Source: an uncultured Veillonellaceae bacterium (GTDB lineage: Bacteria; Bacillota; Negativicutes; Veillonellales; Negativicoccaceae). From it: a stretch of DNA of 14,188 nucleotides. Position 1 is the first letter of the stretch. Each line of letters begins with the position of its first letter. The translations under genes and the position numbers were made by a program. The notes under the pieces were generated by a model. It did no database searches, was not told the origin of the DNA, and saw nothing but the letters and a program-made list of their open reading frames with translations. Below, one piece after another: positions 1 to 6,285 of the stretch. Location of the stretch: contig USPU01000018.1 in NCBI GenBank assembly GCA_900556745.1, positions 1 to 14,188 of the forward strand, given 5' to 3'.

Positions 1-8
1 CATCTATC

Positions 9-17
9 GAGTGCTAA
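9..17 (-). promoter_or_regulatory. Half of a CIRCE operator (HrcA-binding site) cut by the window edge
   Basis: The plus strand reads GAGTGCTAA, identical to the right arm of the CIRCE inverted repeat (TTAGCACTC, 9-nt spacer, GAGTGCTAA) bound by the heat-shock repressor HrcA. With a 9-nt spacer the matching left arm would fall just outside the window, one base beyond position 1. The half-site lies about 12 bases downstream of a plausible minus-strand -10 box, the usual place for CIRCE. By inference it controls a leftward groES-groEL or hrcA/dnaK operon beyond the edge. Confidence 0.6.
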
Positions 18-28
18 CTACATGTATA

Positions 29-57
29 ATAATAAGACACTTGCCTGAAAAAAGCAA
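29..57 (-). promoter_or_regulatory. Candidate sigma-A promoter for a leftward gene outside the window
   Basis: On the minus strand TTGCTT (57-52) and TATTAT (34-29) are separated by exactly 17 nt, a good fit to -35 and -10 boxes. Transcription would start near position 22 and run into the CIRCE half-site at 17-9. The boxes lie inside the terminator hairpin of the upstream operon, so the terminator's T-rich tail doubles as the -10 region. No start codon of the controlled gene is visible before the edge. Confidence 0.45.
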
Positions 58-65
58 GCGTCTTA
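33..65 (-). terminator. Hairpin terminator of the thiL-to-ANTAR operon
   Basis: Twelve-base arms at 33-44 and 54-65 pair with one mismatch around a 9-nt loop. The hairpin begins 16 nt after the stop codon of the response regulator. On the minus strand it is followed by a T-rich, interrupted tail (TTATTATAC), so it is a moderate rho-independent terminator. Confidence 0.65.
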
Positions 66-81
66 TTGATTTTTTGTCTTT

Positions 82-669
82 TCATCTTTTTGGTGACGCT
101 ATTTGCTGCACTAAAGCAGCGGCAACGTCTTCGATCTTTTTCCCTTTTTGCATGGCAAAATTTCGCAGTTTTTCATATGCCTGTTCTTCCGTTAAATGGT
201 AGCGGCTCATCAGGTAGCCTTTCGCACGGTCCATCGTTTTGCGGGCCGCCAGCTTTTCTTCCGCACGCGCGCGCGACTGCGACAATTCATTGTGTTCACG
301 ATATCGAGCCAATGCCAGTTGCAAAGTGACTCGTAAATCGATCTCCCGCACCGGCTTGAGTAAGTAGCCGTAGACTCCCGACTCGCTTGCTTTTTGCACC
401 AATTTTTCTTCACTGTAGGCCGTCAGCAAAACAACAGGTCCCATTCCTTCCGAACGCAACCGACGGGCGGTTTCAATTCCATCCAAACGCGGCATTTTTA
501 AATCCAAGACAAAAATATCCGGCTGCCATTTTTTGCCAAGTGCGAGCGCCTCTATGCCGTCTTTACCGATACCTACCACATCATAACCGGATTCTGTCAA
601 CATTTCGGCAACGTCCATCGCGATCAAGCCCTCATCATCCGCTACGACTACGCGTAAACGATCCATCAT
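82..669 (-). CDS. ANTAR-domain response regulator (EutV/PdtaR type)
   Basis: This is a 195-residue response regulator with an RNA-binding output. Residues 1-120 form a receiver domain: acidic pair D11-D12, phospho-acceptor D56 in FVLDLKMP, T83 and K105. A helical linker (about 120-140) leads to an ANTAR domain at about 134-190 with the core ARKTMDRAKGYLM. In studied members (EutV, NasR, PdtaR) ANTAR proteins bind paired hairpins in nascent mRNA and block termination. The kinase gene directly upstream is its likely partner. The kinase stop overlaps the start: ATG at 669 gives an ATGA overlap and a second in-frame ATG at 666 lies 7 nt from AGGAGG (679-674), so either may be used. An earlier start at 696 would add nine residues reading through the Shine-Dalgarno and is unlikely. 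Target RNAs are not evident here. Confidence 0.93.
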   Translation of the reverse strand: MMDRLRVVVADDEGLIAMDVAEMLTESGYDVVGIGKDGIEALALGKKWQPDIFVLDLKMPRLDGIETARRLRSEGMGPVVLLTAYSEEKLVQKASESGVYGYLLKPVREIDLRVTLQLALARYREHNELSQSRARAEEKLAARKTMDRAKGYLMSRYHLTEEQAYEKLRNFAMQKGKKIEDVAAALVQQIASPKR

Positions 670-2057
670 TTTTCCTCCTTGCGCGGAAATTGGCAAATAG
701 CGAGCACACTATTTTTCTCGTTTTGCATGATAAACGTTCCGCCTAAATGGAATTTCACCAGATTCGCTACAATTTGCAGACCGAGACGATACCGATCCGG
801 TGAAAAATCAGACGGCAGCGGCGGACCGAAATTTTGAATTGTTAATCGTAATTCATTGGCATCACCGTACAAGCGTACATTCACTCGTTGTTGCTTGCTT
901 TCCCCTTTGCCGTGTTCACAAGCATTTTGCACCAGCTCATGCACCGTCATTCCAATCGTCAATGCATCTTCTGATGTCACCACACCCCAAGTACCGGCAG
1001 CCTCCCAAGTAATTTCGACTGTCGGTGCCCATTCCAATCGCAACTGTTGAATCAATCCTTCGATTAACAAGGCAATATCGACTTCATCTTCCACTTGTGC
1101 GGCTAACGTATCGTGAATGGCGGCAATCGCCAAAATTCGCCGCTCGGCCTCTTTTAAAGCCACTTTTGTTTCCTCGCCACTGCGCCGCTCCTGCATCCGC
1201 AAGAGACTCGCAACGGTTTGCAAATTATTCTTAACCCGATGATGAATCTCTTGAATAACGACGTCTTTGACAAAAATTTCTTTTTCTTTTTGTCGTAGCA
1301 TCGTGACGTCGGTTAAGAGCAAAAGCACGCCGGCTACGGTACCTTCCGCAGGGATGGGCAATGCTCTGGCAGTTAATACCGCCTGCGGCAACTCCCATTC
1401 CGCCGTCACGATCGCTTTTTCCGTGCGCGCCTGTTCGACCGGCGCCATCACCAGGCTGTCGCTCATGCGTAACGCCGTATTCGGCTGCGAAACTTCCCAA
1501 AGATGTAATAAACGCTGTCCGATCTCATTCATATAAACAACGCGACCCGCCGGATTATATAGAAGTATGCCGTCCTGCGTGGAAACGTTCATTTGCTCCG
1601 CTGCTTCGGTCGGATAGGGCAACCCCAGCAAACGCCAGGCGCTATCCAATAAAAGTTGCGGGGTATTATCCGGACTGCCGACGAATGCAATCAGCGCCAA
1701 CACAAGTCCGGCATTATCCAATACCGGGTATACATCAAACGAAAGACTTACTCCGAGCTCAACTTCTCTTCGACCGCTGATCGGTCGCCCTGTACGCAGC
1801 ACGCCGGTCAGAATCTGTTCGTACTTGAGCGGAAATTTCTCACCGACCTGACCGAAATCAATGGCTACACCTACCGCCGGTGCTGCCTTTTCGGTGACAA
1901 TAACGGCAGTCTTCTCCGCATCCGGCACAAAAAACAAAATATTTTTTTGCGTTAAATCTGCTAAAAAGCCCAGCCATGCGGTAAGCTCTGTTAAAATACG
2001 CGCGCCGACAGCGGAAACAGATGTTTGCGTAATATACTCTCGCAACGAAAACGACAT
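666..2057 (-). CDS. Sensor histidine kinase, HisKA_2 family (EutW/PdtaS type)
   Basis: A 463-residue soluble kinase with no signal peptide or membrane segment. The N-terminal part (about 1-145) resembles the GAF-like sensor module of this family; about 150-255 looks like a PAS domain (DGILLYNPAGRVVYMNE). The HisKA_2 phospho-acceptor box EIHHRVKNNLQ is at 270-280, the HATPase N box HELVQNACEH at 373-382 and the G2 region LGLQIV at 425-430. The G1 box is unusual: IQNFGPPLP (407-415) where a D-x-G-x-G pattern is expected, so the adenine-contacting Asp appears to be Asn. The start at 2057 overlaps the tsaD stop by one base (TAATG) and sits 8 nt from GAGGG; a start at 2105 would lie inside tsaD. 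It presumably phosphorylates the following ANTAR regulator. The signal sensed is unknown. Confidence 0.92.
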   Translation of the reverse strand: MSFSLREYITQTSVSAVGARILTELTAWLGFLADLTQKNILFFVPDAEKTAVIVTEKAAPAVGVAIDFGQVGEKFPLKYEQILTGVLRTGRPISGRREVELGVSLSFDVYPVLDNAGLVLALIAFVGSPDNTPQLLLDSAWRLLGLPYPTEAAEQMNVSTQDGILLYNPAGRVVYMNEIGQRLLHLWEVSQPNTALRMSDSLVMAPVEQARTEKAIVTAEWELPQAVLTARALPIPAEGTVAGVLLLLTDVTMLRQKEKEIFVKDVVIQEIHHRVKNNLQTVASLLRMQERRSGEETKVALKEAERRILAIAAIHDTLAAQVEDEVDIALLIEGLIQQLRLEWAPTVEITWEAAGTWGVVTSEDALTIGMTVHELVQNACEHGKGESKQQRVNVRLYGDANELRLTIQNFGPPLPSDFSPDRYRLGLQIVANLVKFHLGGTFIMQNEKNSVLAICQFPRKEEK

Positions 2058-3070
2058 TACATCGTCCCTCGGAACGGCAATCTGGGATCTGCATTTAATG
2101 TCCAATCCGCAAATTGTCCTGCCTCGTATTGATAAAAAGCACGGGAGCCAATCATCACCGCATTATCGGTGCAAAATCGCAAGTCCGGAGTCAGAAGCCG
2201 CAACCCCGCGCGTTTGCACGCCGCTGCCAATTCGTGACGTAAACCGCTGTTGGCCGCCACACCGCCGGCAATGCAGACGATGTCACGATGTTGCTGCTGC
2301 GCCGCGCGAATCGTTTTCTCGACCAGCACATTCACCACCGCATGCTGAAATGATGCGGCTACGTCTTCCGGGCGATAAGTTTCCCCACGCTGCTCACAAT
2401 TATGTAAATAATTTAAAACCGCCGATTTTACACCGCTGAAACTGAAATCAAAATTATCTTCATTGCGCAGTGCTTGCGGAAATTCAATCGCATGCGGATT
2501 TCCTTCGGCCGCCAGGCGGTCGATATGCGGTCCGCCCGGGTACGGATAGCCCATCACGCGAGCGATTTTATCAAAAGCTTCGCCGGCGGCATCATCTTTG
2601 GTCTCGCCGAGCAGTTGAAATTCGTTGTACGCCGGCACATCTACCAGCATGGTATGCCCGCCGGAAACGACCAATGTCAAAAACGGCGGCTCCAAGTCCG
2701 GATGCGCTACCAGATTAGCATAAATATGCCCTTCCATATGATTTACCGCAAGCAGAGGCTTAGCCGCCGCGAAACTGAGCGCTTTTGCGCAGGCAACACC
2801 GACCAGCAATGCGCCCACGAGCCCCGGTCCCTGCGTGACTGCAATCGCATCGATATCGGCGAGTGTATGCTCTGCCGTTGTCAATGCTTCCGCTACGACC
2901 GGCATCACGTCTTCTATGTGGTGACGCGATGCGATTTCGGGAACCACGCCGCCAAATCGACGATGGATATCGATTTGCGAAGCGATGACATCCGCCAATA
3001 CCGTACGACCGTCTTCGACAATCGCCGCCGATGTTTCATCGCAACTCGTTTCCAATGCCAAAATTTTCAC
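2057..3070 (-). CDS. tsaD: tRNA N6-adenosine threonylcarbamoyltransferase TsaD
   Basis: TsaD (Gcp/Kae1 family) transfers the threonylcarbamoyl group from threonylcarbamoyl-AMP to A37 of ANN-decoding tRNAs, working with TsaB and TsaE in the cytoplasm. The 337-residue length is typical. Visible hallmarks are LETSCDETS near the N-terminus, metal ligands H111 and H115 in NHMEGH, SGGHT at 136-140, the nucleotide-binding GGVAANSG at 269-276 and D302 in TDNA. The start codon is GTG at 3070-3068, 7 nt from GGAGG, and it overlaps the rimI stop as GTGA. The TAA stop overlaps the kinase ATG. TsaC, which makes the intermediate, is not in this window. Confidence 0.98.
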   Translation of the reverse strand: MKILALETSCDETSAAIVEDGRTVLADVIASQIDIHRRFGGVVPEIASRHHIEDVMPVVAEALTTAEHTLADIDAIAVTQGPGLVGALLVGVACAKALSFAAAKPLLAVNHMEGHIYANLVAHPDLEPPFLTLVVSGGHTMLVDVPAYNEFQLLGETKDDAAGEAFDKIARVMGYPYPGGPHIDRLAAEGNPHAIEFPQALRNEDNFDFSFSGVKSAVLNYLHNCEQRGETYRPEDVAASFQHAVVNVLVEKTIRAAQQQHRDIVCIAGGVAANSGLRHELAAACKRAGLRLLTPDLRFCTDNAVMIGSRAFYQYEAGQFADWTLNADPRLPFRGTM

Positions 3071-3537
3071 TCTGTCCCCTCCAGGTCCCGCGTCAGTAAA
3101 TAACCATCTTCACGGGGATTACTGTATGCATCTTCACGCTTCGTTCGCACGACAAAGCCTGCCCGCTGATATAAATCCAGCGCAACAGTATTGGATTCCC
3201 TCACTTCTAAATGCAAGTATCGCGCTTTACGATCATTCGCTTCTTCAATAGCCCGCGCCAACAATTGCGTACCGATCCCCTGTTCCCTTTGGTCGGACAT
3301 GACCGCAATCCGGATGAGTTGTACTTCATCCGCTACAAACCACAGATTCACGTAACCGATGACTTCCGTCCCGTTGGTAGCAACCAAAAAATTACCGGGT
3401 CCCTGCAAGAAATCATGTCGCAACGTCTTCGCCGACCATGGATCGGGAAAGCAATCCTTTTCAATTCGCTCAATCGACGGCAAATCATCGGTAATCGCGA
3501 TACGAATATTTATTTTATTTTCCGGCGCTTTTCCCAT
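3067..3537 (-). CDS. rimI: Ribosomal protein S18 alanine N-acetyltransferase RimI
   Basis: A GNAT-fold acetyltransferase of 156 residues, the normal size. RimI acetylates the N-terminal alanine of ribosomal protein S18. The acetyl-CoA loop QREQGIG is at 83-89, the catalytic-type E111 lies in LEVRESN and Y123 in LYQRAGF, the pattern that separates RimI from other GNATs. It starts 28 nt inside the end of tsaB and shares 4 nt with tsaD, a placement between tsaB and tsaD that is common in Bacillota. GGAAG lies just before the ATG. The actual substrate in this organism is inferred from family membership. Confidence 0.94.
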   Translation of the reverse strand: MGKAPENKINIRIAITDDLPSIERIEKDCFPDPWSAKTLRHDFLQGPGNFLVATNGTEVIGYVNLWFVADEVQLIRIAVMSDQREQGIGTQLLARAIEEANDRKARYLHLEVRESNTVALDLYQRAGFVVRTKREDAYSNPREDGYLLTRDLEGTE

Positions 3538-4205
3538 AGCACTTCCGCCTCACTTTTACGTAAATATTGCGGCACCAGCGTAAATACATCATCACTTCCG
3601 CGCTGTGCCAATTCCACCGCCGCACAATCCAAGAGCGCCGCGGCTCGCGTTGCCTGTTGATAGGGCGGCGCCAACCGCAATCCCGCCGCTTCGAGTTCAG
3701 CGGCGAAAAACTCCGCCGCTTCGCCCAGACATATGACATCTTCCGTCTGATCTTTGACTGCGGCAATCACTTCGGTAAGAGGTGCAATGCGGCTGTCAAT
3801 GGCCAATTCCAACCGGCCATCAGACCATCTTCCTAAGCTGTAGTAGACATTTCCTTTTTGCGCATCCAGTAAAGAAAGTAACGACCCGGCAGCATTTTTA
3901 TAATTATACATCAGTGCGTGCATAGTATTCACTCCTACGAGTGGAATCTGTAAAGCAAATGCCATTGCTTTCGCCGTCGCCAACCCGATCCGCAGCCCGG
4001 TAAATGAGCCCGGTCCGGAAGTCACCGCAATACCGGTCAGGTCGGCGCGATCAAGCCCCGCAAGGCGAAGAACCGTTTCAATATGCGGAACGATTTGTTC
4101 GGAGTGCGTGCGTTTGCGCCGCACGGAAAGTTCCGCCACTACTTTTTCCGCCGTCCCGACCGCTACGTTCGAGGTAGCACCCGATGTATCAAGCGCGAGC
4201 CACAT
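3510..4205 (-). CDS. tsaB: t6A biosynthesis protein TsaB
   Basis: TsaB is the catalytically inactive paralogue of TsaD that forms a heterodimer with it and recruits TsaE. The 231-residue protein opens with LALDTSG and carries the family signature GPGSFTGLRIG at 64-74, followed by an ASKHA-type fold. The C-terminal half is more variable, as usual. It lacks the TsaD metal-binding histidine pair. The ATG at 4205 has GGAGG about 9 nt upstream and overlaps the end of tsaE by 17 nt; the 3' end overlaps rimI by 28 nt. These overlaps suggest coupled translation of complex partners. Confidence 0.96.
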   Translation of the reverse strand: MWLALDTSGATSNVAVGTAEKVVAELSVRRKRTHSEQIVPHIETVLRLAGLDRADLTGIAVTSGPGSFTGLRIGLATAKAMAFALQIPLVGVNTMHALMYNYKNAAGSLLSLLDAQKGNVYYSLGRWSDGRLELAIDSRIAPLTEVIAAVKDQTEDVICLGEAAEFFAAELEAAGLRLAPPYQQATRAAALLDCAAVELAQRGSDDVFTLVPQYLRKSEAEVLWEKRRKIK

Positions 4206-4668
4206 CTGCCGCCACCTCCTCCAACCATTGCTGCGCTTTCTTATCTTGCGCCCTAACGATAATTTCTCGTGTCATTTCATCTTGCTTGCGCATTTGCACA
4301 TGCACCGCATGTCGCGGTAACTCTTCTGAAAATTTATCGGCCCATTCTACCAACGTCACGCCTTCACGCCCAAATTCTTCAAAACCTATATTGGAAAGTT
4401 CCGCCATACTCTCCAGCCGATATAAATCAAAATGATGAAATGCAAGCGGCTCGGTATCATACTCATGCAAAATGGTGAACGTGGGACTTGTCACCTCACC
4501 CGCAATCCCTAAGCCCTGCGCTACCCCTTTCGCCAATTGTGTTTTCCCGGCGCCCAAGTCGCCTGCCAGTGCCAAATATAATCCGTCATACGCATGCCGA
4601 GCAAAAATCGCTCCGAGCCGACGGGTTTCTTCCTGTCCCTTAGTAATAAATACCGCTTGCTGTTTCAT
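4189..4668 (-). CDS. tsaE: t6A biosynthesis ATPase TsaE
   Basis: TsaE is the small P-loop ATPase that resets the TsaBD complex between cycles. At 159 residues it has the Walker A motif GDLGAGKT (36-43), the family block VTSPTFTILHEYD (59-71), HFDLYRL (79-85) and LVEWADKF (106-113). The ATG at 4668 shares an ATGA overlap with the thiL stop. GGAGG lies only 3 nt before this ATG, an unusually short gap, so initiation may depend on ribosomes finishing thiL. No alternative Met is available near the N-terminus. Confidence 0.96.
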   Translation of the reverse strand: MKQQAVFITKGQEETRRLGAIFARHAYDGLYLALAGDLGAGKTQLAKGVAQGLGIAGEVTSPTFTILHEYDTEPLAFHHFDLYRLESMAELSNIGFEEFGREGVTLVEWADKFSEELPRHAVHVQMRKQDEMTREIIVRAQDKKAQQWLEEVAADVARA

Positions 4669-5624
4669 ATGCCTCCAAAATGATTATAGCCGGTGACTTG
4701 CAATGCGTGACACGTATCGCCATCGCATATAAATAAGCCGCTTCCTTTGGTAACGCGACCGATCTCATACATTCCTTGCGGTGCGGTTGATGTCGCCGGC
4801 AGTGTGGCGACGAGTTCAAAGTCTTCACCGCCGTACCAAATCAGATCGTCCGCACGAAGCGCATGCGGATCCGAACGTTGCGCCAAATCGCTTTGCCAGG
4901 TAAGCGCACTTTGTTCGACTTCAAAACGCACTTCCGACTGTTTTGCCATATCCCCCAAAGCGAATGCGAGCCCGTCACTGATGTCGTTCATCGCGGTCGC
5001 GCCAAGCTCCCGCAATAATTTTCCTTTGGCCAATTGCGGTCGCGGCGTGTTTTGAAACGCCCGCAACGATGCCTCGGGAGATATCCCGCGCGCAAGCAGA
5101 TGATATGCCAGCGCCGCGTATCCGGTAGGTCCCGTCAAAACAATTCGATCCCCCCGCTGCGCACCGCTTCGGGTTACAGCCTGACCGCACGGCACATATC
5201 CGAGCGCTGTCGCGGTCAGTGTCGTGCCATGTCGTGAATGTACGGTATCTCCACCCAGGAGTAGCGCATCATACGTGCGCAGGCACTCTCCTAAACCGCG
5301 ATATAACAAAATCATGTCTTCTTTTTGCGTCGTCTGCGGTAACGCCAAAGCCACAACAATCCCCAAAGGTTGTGCCCCCATCGCCGCAAGATCACTCAAA
5401 TTGACCGCTGCAAGTTTCCAGCCGAGCTCTTGAAACGTAATCGTCTGCGCCGAAAAATGAACGCCTTCGGTAAGTGTGTCCGTCGTCACTACCAGTTCCA
5501 TGTTCGGAGGAATAGCGACAACGGCAGCGTCATCATTCAACGGTACACGAACCGCCGCCCCTTGGGTAGGGCATAATGCTGCGATATCCCGAATCAAAGC
5601 AAATTCATCACGGATCGCTGTCAT
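4665..5624 (-). CDS. thiL: Thiamine-monophosphate kinase ThiL
   Basis: ThiL phosphorylates thiamine monophosphate to the active cofactor thiamine diphosphate using ATP. The 319-residue length is normal. Motifs in order are NDDAAVV (30-36, commonly GDDAA), TTDTLTEGVHF (47-57), NLSDLAAMGA (75-84), GGDT (124-127), DISDGL (214-219) and GGEDFEL near the C-terminus; the acidic residues bind Mg-ATP. It is the first gene of the seven-gene unit: AGGAGG lies 7 nt before the ATG and a promoter is visible about 25 nt upstream. No other thiamine gene is nearby. The leader is too short to hold a TPP riboswitch. Confidence 0.97.
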   Translation of the reverse strand: MTAIRDEFALIRDIAALCPTQGAAVRVPLNDDAAVVAIPPNMELVVTTDTLTEGVHFSAQTITFQELGWKLAAVNLSDLAAMGAQPLGIVVALALPQTTQKEDMILLYRGLGECLRTYDALLLGGDTVHSRHGTTLTATALGYVPCGQAVTRSGAQRGDRIVLTGPTGYAALAYHLLARGISPEASLRAFQNTPRPQLAKGKLLRELGATAMNDISDGLAFALGDMAKQSEVRFEVEQSALTWQSDLAQRSDPHALRADDLIWYGGEDFELVATLPATSTAPQGMYEIGRVTKGSGLFICDGDTCHALQVTGYNHFGGI

Positions 5625-5648
5625 CGCATCTCCTCCTTATCTTATGTT

Positions 5649-5657
5649 ATTGTAGCA
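5649..5657 (-). promoter_or_regulatory. Extended -10 promoter of the thiL operon
   Basis: The minus strand reads TGCTACAAT (5657-5649), an extended -10 element (TGn plus TACAAT). No convincing -35 hexamer stands 16-18 nt upstream, which extended -10 promoters can tolerate. The predicted start near 5642 gives a leader of about 18 nt before the thiL ATG. It lies just downstream of the terminator of the preceding unit, as expected for an independent promoter. Confidence 0.6.
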
Positions 5658-5689
5658 TACTCGCTCCGCCGCTTTACTGGGGACAAAAG

Positions 5690-5719
5690 AAAAAGCCGCG
5701 AATACATTCACGGCTTTTT
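5690..5719 (-). terminator. Terminator of the amidase-GerMN unit
   Basis: Nine-base arms AAAAAGCCG (5690-5698) and CGGCTTTTT (5711-5719) enclose a 12-nt loop that can extend the stem by a further GAA/TTC pairing. On the minus strand it starts 2 nt after the GerMN stop codon and is followed by a T-rich tail. The A/T tracts on both sides would let it work in either direction, but no plus-strand gene leads into it. Confidence 0.85.
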
Positions 5720-5721
5720 GA

Positions 5722-6285
5722 TTACTCGTTTTCGATCAATTGTTCATCCCGTTCCAACGGTTTCGTCAAATCCAAATGACCCGTGATGGATTCGATCGGC
5801 TCGCCCTCCATCGTGAACTGCACGCGTTCAATTTCCGGGAAATTTGTCAAAGTATTAACGGTTTCATACACGATCAAAATTTCGCCTAATGAGCCGCCCT
5901 GGTTATTTTTGACAGCCTGATTGAAATCCACGGTCGCAAGTTTCTTTTCCTGATCGACCTCGACTTTTTTGATCTTAGCGTCTTTCGGCCAAATCGGATA
6001 TTCCAGCTTGCGGTCCGCAATCAACATTTCTTCTACTGCCCGGTTCGGCGTGTACTGATCTGACGGCACATTTACCTTTACCGGCACAAGATGCTCTGCA
6101 TCTTTACTGGGAATATAGGTGACCAGTATTTTTTCGGTTGTCGCCACCTGCTGCGGCTGACTTGTCTCCGCGGACTTTGTCGGAGATGCCGAAGGGGTGC
6201 AACCGGCAACCATCAAAATCATGCACAGTAGAAGTGCGCAGATCGACCATCTCTTTTGCAAAAAATGCAAGATTTTGTTTGTCAT
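5722..6285 (-). CDS. GerMN-domain lipoprotein
   Basis: A 187-residue predicted surface lipoprotein. A basic N-terminus and hydrophobic core end in the lipobox VAGC, with C29 as the lipidation site. A Ser/Thr/Pro-rich linker (about 30-48) follows. Residues about 55-170 fit a GerMN (sporulation/spore germination) domain, including the block NRAVEEML and the C-terminal part with EIERVQFTMEGEPI. GerMN domains occur in GerM of spore formers and also in non-sporulating bacteria near cell-wall enzymes; their biochemical role is unsettled. The ATG overlaps the stop of the amidase (ATGA), with GAGGAG 8 nt upstream, so the two are probably made together and may act on the same envelope process. Confidence 0.87.
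   Translation of the reverse strand: MTNKILHFLQKRWSICALLLCMILMVAGCTPSASPTKSAETSQPQQVATTEKILVTYIPSKDAEHLVPVKVNVPSDQYTPNRAVEEMLIADRKLEYPIWPKDAKIKKVEVDQEKKLATVDFNQAVKNNQGGSLGEILIVYETVNTLTNFPEIERVQFTMEGEPIESITGHLDLTKPLERDEQLIENE

Noticed and set aside
25..30. Perfect TATAAT on the plus strand
   Set aside because: There is no plausible -35 at the right distance and no plus-strand gene follows; the minus-strand reading of this AT-rich stretch is better supported.
2055..2105. Longer start for the sensor kinase at 2105
   Set aside because: It would extend 48 nt into tsaD without a Shine-Dalgarno, while the ATG at 2057 has GAGGG at good spacing and the typical TAATG overlap.
1861..3103. Plus-strand open frames of 192 and 209 codons opposite the sensor kinase and tsaD
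   Set aside because: They lie antisense to clear conserved genes, have Arg/His/Cys-rich compositions typical of shadow frames, and show no recognisable domain or Shine-Dalgarno.
5625..5690. TPP riboswitch upstream of thiL
   Set aside because: The leader after the predicted start is only about 18 nt and the gap lacks the conserved riboswitch segments.
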